DNA of 64,000 nucleotides from Crateriforma conspicua (lineage in GTDB: Bacteria > Planctomycetota > Planctomycetia > Pirellulales > Pirellulaceae): the NCBI RefSeq assembly GCF_007752935.1, contig NZ_CP036319.1, forward strand, positions 806,001 to 870,000. The letters are read 5' to 3'. A model generated the notes under the pieces. It worked only from the letters and a program-made list of their open reading frames with translations. It searched no databases and was not told where the DNA came from. Both the position numbers and the translations under genes were made by a program. Shown piece after piece: positions 46,015-53,738 of this stretch; within the stretch, counting starts at the first letter, position 1; each line of letters begins with the position of its first letter.

Positions 46015-46269
46015 TCAAGCGAATTTTTGAATCGCTTCGGCAACCTTGGCCGGATCGTCGGCGGCACGCAGCTTTTTGATTTGTTCCGGCTTGAGCCCGA
46101 TTTTTTCAAGATGGCTTTCCAGCCGCTTCCAAATCGTTTCCCGCTTTTTTCCTTCGCTCAGATACAGTTCCGTGATCGCTTCCTGAGCCTTTTGCAGCCC
46201 GATCGCGTCGCGGTTCTGGTAGTAGTTCTTGATGATTTTGTCTTGGTACGGCGTGCGGTTTTGGGTCAT
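46015..46269 (-). CDS. Small charged helical protein, unknown function
   Basis: An 84-residue soluble protein, rich in Lys, Glu, Gln and Ala, predicted almost all helical (YQDKIIKNYYQNRDAIGLQK, then KAQEAITELYLSEGKKRETI). It has no signal, no membrane span and no Cys. I recall similar short proteins in planctomycete genomes, but no named family. It is convergent with the GH63 gene 29 nt away, and its start codon fits. Helical shape and high charge suggest a protein- or nucleic-acid-binding partner, but there is no direct evidence. Confidence 0.7.
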   Translation of the reverse strand: MTQNRTPYQDKIIKNYYQNRDAIGLQKAQEAITELYLSEGKKRETIWKRLESHLEKIGLKPEQIKKLRAADDPAKVAEAIQKFA

Positions 46270-46606
46270 CGGCGGCTCGAATCGTAAAGAAAAAACCGGT
46301 CAATCGGTCCATGGATCGGGGCCGATCGACAGGCACGGGCAGGCAAGAACACGGGCAAAAATGACCTGCGATCAGATTGCCACTATCGTCATTTATCGGT
46401 TCGGAATTGAAGCCGGTCCAGGGCGAACGGCGCCGCGCGTCTGGCGGCCGGCACGTTCGGTCACCCATCGCGTGCCGGCGAATCCCCCGCGACGCCCTGC
46501 CCAGAAGCCTGCGGGTGCTTTATCGTAGCGTCCACAGGATCGGGCGATTTTCGGGGCCCCGTGACGAATTATCCGTGTTCCTTTCTTTGACTGAAATCTG
46601 GCCAAG
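46270..46606. other. Gene-free divergent region, small helical protein/aroH
   Basis: A 337-nt gap between divergent genes. A T-loop-like string (GGCTCGAATCG near 46272) sits just before the small protein's start, but no tRNA fold surrounds it. No operator, riboswitch or promoter was recognised. Confidence 0.35.
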
Positions 46607-47110
46607 ATGACTGTTTGCCGTGGAGTCCGAGGGGCGATTACGGTCCAGCAGGACACTCGTGACGAGGTCCTGTCGGCGACCCGCCAGTTGTTGGCGCTAA
46701 TGATCCGACGCAACGGCATCGATGCGGCCGACGTCGCCAGCGCCATTTTCACGGTCACACGCGATATCGAAAGTGAGTTTCCCGCGCTGGCGGCGCGACA
46801 GTTGGGATGGCTGGAAGTGCCACTATTGTGCGGTTACGAAGTTTCCGTCGAAGGTTCGCTGCCGCGGTGCATTCGCGTGCTGATTCATTGGAACACCGAC
46901 CTGCCGCAAGCCGACATCAACCACGTTTACGTCCGCGATGCGGTCCGGCTGCGTCCCGATTTAAATGTTTTGCCGCCGGTGGACTTCGAAGAACTGGAAA
47001 GGTGGATCAGCGAACACCTGTGTGAAGACCAGTCGACGGCCAAGAGTTTTCCAGCATCTCAGGATCCCGCGGCCCCCGGAAGCGACGTGAAGGGAGCATC
47101 CGGTGCCTAG
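46607..47110 (+). CDS. aroH: Chorismate mutase, AroH type
   Basis: AroH converts chorismate to prephenate, on the route to Phe and Tyr. The N-terminal [20 protein letters not shown] with the active-site Arg, and [20 protein letters not shown], are diagnostic of the monofunctional trimeric AroH fold (as in Bacillus), not the helical AroQ type. The C-terminus, from about residue 120 (VNVLPPVD-like region) to 167, is longer than Bacillus AroH (127 residues), with a disordered Ser/Gly/Ala-rich tail. The next gene starts 8 nt before its stop, so they are probably translated together. Confidence 0.92.
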   Translation: MTVCRGVRGAITVQQDTRDEVLSATRQLLALMIRRNGIDAADVASAIFTVTRDIESEFPALAARQLGWLEVPLLCGYEVSVEGSLPRCIRVLIHWNTDLPQADINHVYVRDAVRLRPDLNVLPPVDFEELERWISEHLCEDQSTAKSFPASQDPAAPGSDVKGASGA

Positions 47111-48110
47111 GCCGACACAAGTTCGGTGGTCCACGCACGGGCGGCTCAGCATGTTGCACGCGGCGCATGTGGTTGCCGGAGGTTCCGGTTGCGTGGACGC
47201 GGCCACGGAAAAAGCGATGGCCGCGCCGGTGACACAAATCAATGCCCGCTTGGTGTCCGAATCTTTGGACGTGTATCGCTTTTGGGATGCGGTGATTCGG
47301 ACCGCCGCGGTCCGCAAAGACGCACCGGTTCAACGCAAAGCGGCGATCAAGGACTACGAACAGGCGTTGTTGGATGCCGGTGGATCGGAATTGCAGTCCG
47401 AGCAAACCGCCAGCGCCATTGCCGATCTGTTTTCTTCGGCGGGATCGGCGTTTGATCGCCGGTTTCCCAAGCTGAACCAACAATTGGAATTGCGTGGCCG
47501 GCCGCTTCGCGAAGCTTGGGAATCGTATGGTCCCGGCCTGTTGAATCAAATTTCCAAGAAGATCTGGCAGGGGCAGCCGCCGGACGATTGGTGGCCCGCC
47601 AAGGTCCGCGGGTACTGGGTCCAGCCCATGCGGGGTGGTGACGGAGGTGTCGCGCCCGATGGTCGCTTCTGGATCGAAGCGATGTTGACCGACGCCCATC
47701 GGGAATTGCCGGAAGTACTCCGGATCGCCTATCTGGTCACGCTGATCGCGGTGGACGAACACATCCGTCAACGCAGCGGCGAACAGTGGTTTACCCTGCC
47801 CTGGCCCGAAGCGGTCGTCGTGGTGGTTCTGGATGCGGCCGCCGAACTGGACTTGGTCGACGATCCAGAGTCCCGCATCCATCTGGCCGTTCGCCACTGG
47901 TTGCACCGCGACCTTTGGCTGGGCGAAATCCTGAAAGAATGGTCGTCGCAGTGGCACAGCACCGGTGCCGTGATGCCGGTGGCCGTCAAAGCGTTGGCCA
48001 AGATGATCGACCAGCATCGTCGAAAACTTGCCGACGATATCGAATCCGCGGGTCTGAACCTGTTGGACGACGAAATGCTCAGCGAACTCGGCCTGACCGA
48101 CGACGACTGA
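47103..48110 (+). CDS. Unknown 335-residue protein overlapping aroH
   Basis: No family was recognised. The GTG start at 47103 overlaps the aroH stop by 8 nt, suggesting coupled translation. The protein is soluble, lacks a signal sequence, and has a Trp-rich middle ([20 protein letters not shown], and [14 protein letters not shown]). Its C-terminal half looks helical and amphipathic ([20 protein letters not shown]) and ends in Asp-rich residues. A longer frame does not exist upstream because of aroH. There is no clear catalytic motif. Start sites further in (for example ATG 47151) are possible. The gene lies upstream of the TetR operator region. Confidence 0.65.
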   Translation: MPRPTQVRWSTHGRLSMLHAAHVVAGGSGCVDAATEKAMAAPVTQINARLVSESLDVYRFWDAVIRTAAVRKDAPVQRKAAIKDYEQALLDAGGSELQSEQTASAIADLFSSAGSAFDRRFPKLNQQLELRGRPLREAWESYGPGLLNQISKKIWQGQPPDDWWPAKVRGYWVQPMRGGDGGVAPDGRFWIEAMLTDAHRELPEVLRIAYLVTLIAVDEHIRQRSGEQWFTLPWPEAVVVVVLDAAAELDLVDDPESRIHLAVRHWLHRDLWLGEILKEWSSQWHSTGAVMPVAVKALAKMIDQHRRKLADDIESAGLNLLDDEMLSELGLTDDD

Positions 48111-48130
48111 ACCCGTCGAGAGGTTGGAAA

Positions 48131-48163
48131 TTGACAAAATGTCAAAATTGACATCTTGTCAAT
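48131..48163. promoter_or_regulatory. Tandem palindromic operator upstream of the TetR gene
   Basis: Two near-identical 15-bp palindromes, TTGACA-N3-TGTCAA, at 48131-48145 and 48148-48162, have centres 17 bp apart. The second extends by one more base pair on each side. They begin 21 nt after the upstream stop and end 28 nt before ATG 48190. Twin dyads of this size are typical TetR-dimer operators. TTGACA also matches the -35 consensus, so bound repressor would likely cover the promoter of its own operon. Confidence 0.8.
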
Positions 48164-48189
48164 AAAAATTGTCGACGAATACTGGGGGC

Positions 48190-48945
48190 ATGGATATCTT
48201 GACCCCCAAGCAGATCGAAATCCGTCAGCGTGAATCTCGGATTTTGGCGGCCGCCCTGCCGATGATCCGACGCGGCGGTGTGTCGGCGGTCAGCATGGAC
48301 GCGATTGCCAAAAAGATTCGTTACACCCGCGGTACGGTTTACAACCACTTCCCCAACAAAGAAGACATCGTCTTGTCGTTGGCGGCGCGTGCTTCGGCAC
48401 GGCGGGTCGAACTGTTCAAGTATGGGGTCACGTTGGGCAAGGCATCGCGGGAGAAGATCGCCGCGATCGGGATCGCTTGTGAAGTCTACGTTCACGAATT
48501 GCCCGACGATTTTTCGGTCGAACAGGTGATCCGTCACGACAGCGTTTGGCAAAAGACGTCGGCTGGGCGACGCGAAGTCTTGATGCAATGTGAAAACGAA
48601 TGCATCGGTGTGGTCGGATCCGTTATCGAAACGGCGATCGAACAAGGCGATTTGCAATTGCCACGTGGAAAGCAGGTGGCGCAGATCGTCATGGGGTTAT
48701 GGTCGCTGACCTATGGCGGTCACGTCCTGGCGGCGACCAGTCCGTCGCTTAGCGAAATCGGGATTCACGATCCCGATCAGGCAATTCGTCGTAATTGCAA
48801 TGCGATGCTTGACGGAATCGGTTGGCAACCCTTGTTCGATTCGTCGCGATACAACCGGTATGTCAAACGCATTTTGCCATTGATGCGTCAAAAGGCGGAC
48901 GAACTGAAACGGCAAACGGGGCTTGCCACTTCCACCGAAACCTAG
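48190..48945 (+). CDS. TetR-family transcriptional regulator
   Basis: A 251-residue one-component repressor. The N-terminal helix-turn-helix is AVSMDAIAKKIRYTRGTVYN followed by HFPNKEDIVLSLA, a very typical TetR/AcrR sequence. The C-terminal ligand-binding helices vary (KIAAIGIACEVYVHELPDDF, and VAQIVMGLWSLTYGGHVLAA). ATG 48190 is chosen over the TTG at 48169 because of the GGGGG ribosome-site-like run just before it. The gene lies directly behind a twin palindrome and ahead of an RND adaptor and pump. It therefore probably represses this efflux operon and itself. The inducer is unknown. Confidence 0.93.
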   Translation: MDILTPKQIEIRQRESRILAAALPMIRRGGVSAVSMDAIAKKIRYTRGTVYNHFPNKEDIVLSLAARASARRVELFKYGVTLGKASREKIAAIGIACEVYVHELPDDFSVEQVIRHDSVWQKTSAGRREVLMQCENECIGVVGSVIETAIEQGDLQLPRGKQVAQIVMGLWSLTYGGHVLAATSPSLSEIGIHDPDQAIRRNCNAMLDGIGWQPLFDSSRYNRYVKRILPLMRQKADELKRQTGLATSTET

Positions 48946-48954
48946 GCCCATGTC

Positions 48955-50505
48955 ATGATCCAAAAAATTGGATTGCTGGTGTTTCGACCATTGATTCGCC
49001 TGCTGGTTGCCGCGTCGGTCATCATGACCGTTGGCTTGGTCGCGTTATTGACTGCGTGGTCATTGTCGGGCGGCGTTGTGTTGCAAGACGTTGCAGCGGA
49101 GCCCACGGCGGATGTTGCTTCGTTATACGTCGATGTGATCCGTGTCGGTTCGGTAAAGCCGCCTGAACAGGTATCGCGGTACCGGGGAACCGTCCAGCCG
49201 CGTCGTGAAAGCTTGTTGGCATTTCGGCGTAGCGGGCGAATCGACCGCGTCGACGTCCATGAAGGAGACACGGTTCGCCGGGGCGACGAATTGGCGATGT
49301 TGGACGTGTCGGATTTGAAAGCCGAGCGGGATAGCTTGCAGGCACAGCTAGACGTTGCGGTCGCCAAGCATGCCGAAGCCGTCGCCGGACCGCGACGCCA
49401 GACGATCGCCGCGGCCGCTGCGGAGGTGGATCGGTTGCGTGCGGAAGTTTCCGCGGCACAGTCTCGTTGGCAACGGGAACAAGTCTTGCGATCCCGTGGT
49501 GCCGGTAGCGATCAGAGTTTCGATGATGCGAAATTCGCCGTTCAGCGTTTGCAAGCCGCGTTGGAATCCGCGACGGCGGCCCACGAAGAACTGGCCGAAG
49601 GAACACGCATCGAACAGGTTCAGCAAGCCAAAGCAAACATCGATATTGCCAACGCGATGCTGCAGCGAATCGACGTCGATTTGAAAGACAGTCGCATTTT
49701 GGCTCCGTTTGACGGTTCGATCGCGCTGCGTCAGGTCGACGAAGGGACGATCGTTGGAGCCGATCAGCCCGTGTTCCGACTGATCGAATCGCCGCCGTTG
49801 GAAGCCCGCTTTGGACTGCCCCCGGAAACCGTGTCAACGCTGGCGGTTGGGCAGACGTTGCAAACGGAAATCGACGGTCGACGTCACTCGGCAACGGTTT
49901 TGCGAATCCATCCATCATTGGATGTGGACACCCGGACGCAACGAATCGATGTCCGTTTTGACGCGGCCGATGAGGTTTTGGTCGGTCAAGCAGTCACGTT
50001 GTTGATCGCCATGTCGCAGGCGTCTGGACATCCTTCTTCCGTTCGGTTTTGGGTCCCAACAACGGCGCTCGTTCGCGGATCCCGTGGTTTGTGGTCCGTG
50101 TTCGCAGCGGTGGGAAACCCCGCCACAAAATTCGATGACCCTCGACCGCCGGTTGATCGCGTCGCCGGATCGACGAAGGCCCGAACACGTGATGTCCAGA
50201 TCGTTCCTAGTACGATCGAGCGCCGGGATGTGCGTGTCCTGTCGACCGATGGTCCGTGGTGCGAGGTCACCGGAATGCTTCATCATGGTGATTGGATCGT
50301 CGGTCGGGGGACACATCGCGTGGGGCCGGGGACACGCGTCATGGCGAAACGAAAGTTGCCGCTGCGTGATCCAGATGATTCGTCAACCAAGCCGCCGAAA
50401 GCCAGTGTTTCCGAAACCACTGTTTCGGACGACAGCGGGCGGGAGGGTTCCGCACGATGCGATCGATCCACGCGGTCGGTGCCGACATCGGGAGACGACG
50501 CATGA
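48955..50505 (+). CDS. RND efflux periplasmic adaptor (membrane fusion protein)
   Basis: A 516-residue adaptor that links an RND pump to an outer-membrane channel. An N-terminal anchor runs from about residue 13 to 40 (PLIRLLVAASVIMTVGLVAL). Then come a lipoyl half (GRIDRVDVHEGDTVRRGDEL), a long alpha-hairpin (LQAQLDVAVAKHAEAVAGPR onward), the returning lipoyl half (APFDGSIALRQVDEGTIVGA), and a beta-barrel. The C-terminal 120 residues include a membrane-proximal domain and a charged tail. It starts 9 nt after tetR and overlaps the pump gene by 4 nt. No TolC-type gene is in this operon; the nearest is at 17250-19238. Confidence 0.93.
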   Translation: MIQKIGLLVFRPLIRLLVAASVIMTVGLVALLTAWSLSGGVVLQDVAAEPTADVASLYVDVIRVGSVKPPEQVSRYRGTVQPRRESLLAFRRSGRIDRVDVHEGDTVRRGDELAMLDVSDLKAERDSLQAQLDVAVAKHAEAVAGPRRQTIAAAAAEVDRLRAEVSAAQSRWQREQVLRSRGAGSDQSFDDAKFAVQRLQAALESATAAHEELAEGTRIEQVQQAKANIDIANAMLQRIDVDLKDSRILAPFDGSIALRQVDEGTIVGADQPVFRLIESPPLEARFGLPPETVSTLAVGQTLQTEIDGRRHSATVLRIHPSLDVDTRTQRIDVRFDAADEVLVGQAVTLLIAMSQASGHPSSVRFWVPTTALVRGSRGLWSVFAAVGNPATKFDDPRPPVDRVAGSTKARTRDVQIVPSTIERRDVRVLSTDGPWCEVTGMLHHGDWIVGRGTHRVGPGTRVMAKRKLPLRDPDDSSTKPPKASVSETTVSDDSGREGSARCDRSTRSVPTSGDDA

Positions 50506-53500
50506 CCCGGTCAACACACACCCGCGGTGATGCGAACAGATCGGACGCACCGAAATCGGAGGCCTCGCGAGATTCGTCTTGGATCGGTTCGATCGCGTTC
50601 GGGTTTTATCATGATTCGCGGCTGACGGTGTTGATTTTGACGCTGATCCTGGTCGCCGGCGCAAGTAGCTTCGCGATTCTTCCACGAATGGAAGACCCCG
50701 TCTTGGTGAAGCGTGCCGCGTTGATCACCACACCATTGCCGGGCGCCGATGCGCAGCGTGTGGAAAGTCAAGTTAGCGAGAAAATCGAAAACCGCTTGCG
50801 GGACATTGAAGAGATCAAAGAAATTCGATCGATCAGTCGCGGCGGCATCAGCACGATTTCAGTGGAGTTGCTGGATTCGGTTACAGAAAGCGGAACCATT
50901 TGGTCGCGTGTCCGCAGCCGCCTGGAAGACAGCCTGCAAGATCTTCCGCCTGATGCGGGCCGCCCCCAGTTTGATGAACTGGAAGTTCGCGCCCACGCGT
51001 TGATCGTCGGTCTGACTTGGAACCGCGACGACGCACCGGACTACCGGGTGTTGCGACGATTGGCGGCGGACTTACAGGATGTCCTGCAAAACTTGCCCGG
51101 AACCGACACGGTGTCTCGCTTCGGCGATCCAGGCGAAGAGATCGAAATCGAGATCGATCCCGCTCGCGCCGCATCATTGTCACTGACGCCTGGGGCGATC
51201 GCGGATCAAGTGACAGCCTTTGACGTGAAGCGGTCCGCGGGCCAAGTCCGGCGTGAATCGATGGAATTGTTGTTGGAGGTCGGCAACCAGTTGGATTGGG
51301 TTGATCAGATCAGCGACATTCCGATCCGTCAAAGTGGCGATGGTTTTGTCCGTCTAGGCGATCTGGCGACGGTTCAGATGGGGGTTCCAGATCCGCCATC
51401 ACGATTGGCGATGCTGGGCGGTCGTCCCGCCGTGGTGCTCGGTGCGACCGTTCGATCGACCTATCGGATCGATCGGTGGACGACGAAAGCCGAACAGGCG
51501 TTGGCGGGGTTTCGGGAAACGATGCCCGATGGGATCAAGATTGATTCGGTGCTGCGGCAATCGGACTATGTCGATCAGCGTCTGCAATCACTGGCCAGCA
51601 ACCTCCTGATCGGTGCGGCAGCCATTTCTTTGGTGATTTACCTATTGATGGGTTGGCGTTCCGCGGTGATGGTGACATTGACGTTGCCGCTGGCCAGTTT
51701 GATGGTCTTGTTTTTCTTGCGTGTGGTTGGCATCCCGATTCATCAAATGTCCGTCACCGGGCTGATCATTTCCTTGGGATTGTTGATCGACAACGCCATC
51801 GTGATTGTCGACGAAGTGCGTGGACGATTGCGATCGGGGCAAAGTCGCATCGACACGATGGTGAATTCGGTGCGTCATCTGGCGATCCCGCTGTTGGGTT
51901 CCACGGTGACAACGGCGTTGGCTTTCGCGCCCATTGCGTTGATGCCGGGGCCGGCCGGTGAATTTGTCGGCTCCATCGCCATCAGTGTCATTTTTGCGAT
52001 CTTCTCGTCATTGTTTCTAGCGTTGACGCTGATCCCGACGATTGCCGCTCGGTGGCTTCCCAAGCTCGATCCGAACGAGGGTTCGGCGCATCCAAAGCAC
52101 GGTTGGCTGCGACAGATCCATGAAAACGGCCTTCGCACCGATGGCTTGGCATCACGTTTTCAATCGCTACTTCATTGGCTGTTGCGTCGTCCGTTGCGTG
52201 GCATCGCGGTATCGGTCATCACTCCGGTGCTTGGGTTTGCATTTTTTCCGACTTTGAACGAACAGTTCTTTCCGCCGTCGGATCGCAATCAGTTTCATAT
52301 CACCGTGGAAGGTCCGGCGACCAATTCGCTTTCCCAGACACAGCGAACGGCTGCCGAAATCGACCTGGTTTTGCAGCAGTATGGGATGAAACGTGTCGAC
52401 TGGTTTTTTGGCGAAAGCGCACCCCAGTTTTACTACAACGTCATTTCCAATCGAAAAGGGACCAGCAATTACGCCCAGGCGTTGGTTACCACAACGGACG
52501 CCGGCGATCCGGTACCGCTGATTCGAAAGTTGCAGAGTGAACTGAGTCGCCGGATCACGTCGTCACGAGTTTTGGTCCGCCAATTGGAACAAGGGCCCCC
52601 CTTCGATGCTCCGGTGGAAGTTCGCGTCTTTGGTCCGGATCTGCAGACGCTTCGTAATCTAGGCGATCATTATCGACAACTGTTGTCGACCATTCCCGAG
52701 GTCACGTATTGTCGGTTGGACATGAACGAAGTCTTGCCGCAGGTGTCCATCGGGGTGGATGGTGAATCGGCACGGATGGCGGGGTTGGAGCCGAATCAAA
52801 TTGCTCGTCAACTGTTCAGCAGTTTGGAAGGACGCGTCGGCGGAAGCATTCTGCAGGACAACGAAGAATTGCCGATCATCGTTCGGGTCAAAGATGCGGA
52901 TCGTGGATCGTTGAATCGAATTACCAGTATGGATCTGGTGGGCCAGTCGTCCGACGGCGACGTGCGCCTGATGCCGCTGGACGCGGTGGCCGACGTCACC
53001 CTGATTCCGGAAACGGCGGCCATTCCACGGTTGAATCGTCGGCGAATGAATGAAGTCGCCGCGTTCGTTCAAGCTGGGGTTTTGCCCAGTGTCGTGCAGG
53101 CACGGATCGAGCAACTGATTGCCGAAAGCGACGCGCCGTTGCCGCGGGGATATCGAATCGAATATGGGGGCGAAGCGTCCAAGCGTGATGACGCGGTGGG
53201 GAATTTGTTTTCGACCGTTGGCGTATTGGCGGTGTTGATGGCGGCGACGTTGGTGATGTCGTTCGGATCGTTCCGATTGGCAGCAATCATTGCGTCCGTT
53301 GCCGCACTGTCGATCGGATTGGGGCTGGGGGCATTGGAAATTGCCCGCTATCCGTTTGGGTTCATGGCAATCATCGGAACCATGGGGCTGATTGGTGTGG
53401 CAATCAATGATTCGATCGTGGTGTTGGCCGCCATCAGCGCCAACGCTCGCGCGGCCGGTGGCGACATCGATGCCATCGTGCACGAAGTGATGCATTGTTC

Positions 53501-53738
53501 GCGGCACGTCGTGGCGACGACATTCACGACGATGGTGGGATTTGCACCGCTGATTCTGGATGGCGGTCGATTCTGGCCGCCGATGGCTGTATGCATCGCT
53601 GGTGGCGTCGCGGGGGCAACGCTTCTGGCCTTGGTGTTGGTTCCGTCGGCCTACCGTTTGGTTTCCATCAAACCATGCCCCATCGTCGACGCAGAATCCA
53701 TTCCGATCCCAATGCCGCTGCGAACAGCAGGTACATGA
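50502..53738 (+). CDS. RND efflux transporter (AcrB-like permease)
   Basis: A 1078-residue inner-membrane proton-driven efflux pump. ATG 50502 overlaps the adaptor stop by 4 nt. The first span (LTVLILTLILVAGASSFAIL) and the porter-domain start (ITTPLPGADAQRVESQVSEK) are typical. TM4 carries the proton-relay Asp in ISLGLLIDNAIVIVDEVRGR. The second half repeats this with MGLIGVAINDSIVVLAAIS. The family subgroup is that of AcrB/MexB-like or smaller drug and bile-type RND pumps; the substrate is unknown. Control by the adjacent TetR protein is likely. The 3' end overlaps the convergent VWA gene by 71 nt. Confidence 0.95.
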   Translation: MTRSTHTRGDANRSDAPKSEASRDSSWIGSIAFGFYHDSRLTVLILTLILVAGASSFAILPRMEDPVLVKRAALITTPLPGADAQRVESQVSEKIENRLRDIEEIKEIRSISRGGISTISVELLDSVTESGTIWSRVRSRLEDSLQDLPPDAGRPQFDELEVRAHALIVGLTWNRDDAPDYRVLRRLAADLQDVLQNLPGTDTVSRFGDPGEEIEIEIDPARAASLSLTPGAIADQVTAFDVKRSAGQVRRESMELLLEVGNQLDWVDQISDIPIRQSGDGFVRLGDLATVQMGVPDPPSRLAMLGGRPAVVLGATVRSTYRIDRWTTKAEQALAGFRETMPDGIKIDSVLRQSDYVDQRLQSLASNLLIGAAAISLVIYLLMGWRSAVMVTLTLPLASLMVLFFLRVVGIPIHQMSVTGLIISLGLLIDNAIVIVDEVRGRLRSGQSRIDTMVNSVRHLAIPLLGSTVTTALAFAPIALMPGPAGEFVGSIAISVIFAIFSSLFLALTLIPTIAARWLPKLDPNEGSAHPKHGWLRQIHENGLRTDGLASRFQSLLHWLLRRPLRGIAVSVITPVLGFAFFPTLNEQFFPPSDRNQFHITVEGPATNSLSQTQRTAAEIDLVLQQYGMKRVDWFFGESAPQFYYNVISNRKGTSNYAQALVTTTDAGDPVPLIRKLQSELSRRITSSRVLVRQLEQGPPFDAPVEVRVFGPDLQTLRNLGDHYRQLLSTIPEVTYCRLDMNEVLPQVSIGVDGESARMAGLEPNQIARQLFSSLEGRVGGSILQDNEELPIIVRVKDADRGSLNRITSMDLVGQSSDGDVRLMPLDAVADVTLIPETAAIPRLNRRRMNEVAAFVQAGVLPSVVQARIEQLIAESDAPLPRGYRIEYGGEASKRDDAVGNLFSTVGVLAVLMAATLVMSFGSFRLAAIIASVAALSIGLGLGALEIARYPFGFMAIIGTMGLIGVAINDSIVVLAAISANARAAGGDIDAIVHEVMHCSRHVVATTFTTMVGFAPLILDGGRFWPPMAVCIAGGVAGATLLALVLVPSAYRLVSIKPCPIVDAESIPIPMPLRTAGT

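Noticed and set aside
46270-46290. T-loop-like GGCTCGAATCG, possible tRNA
   Set aside because: No D-arm, anticodon arm or acceptor pairing surrounds it on either strand; it is also the leader of a protein gene.
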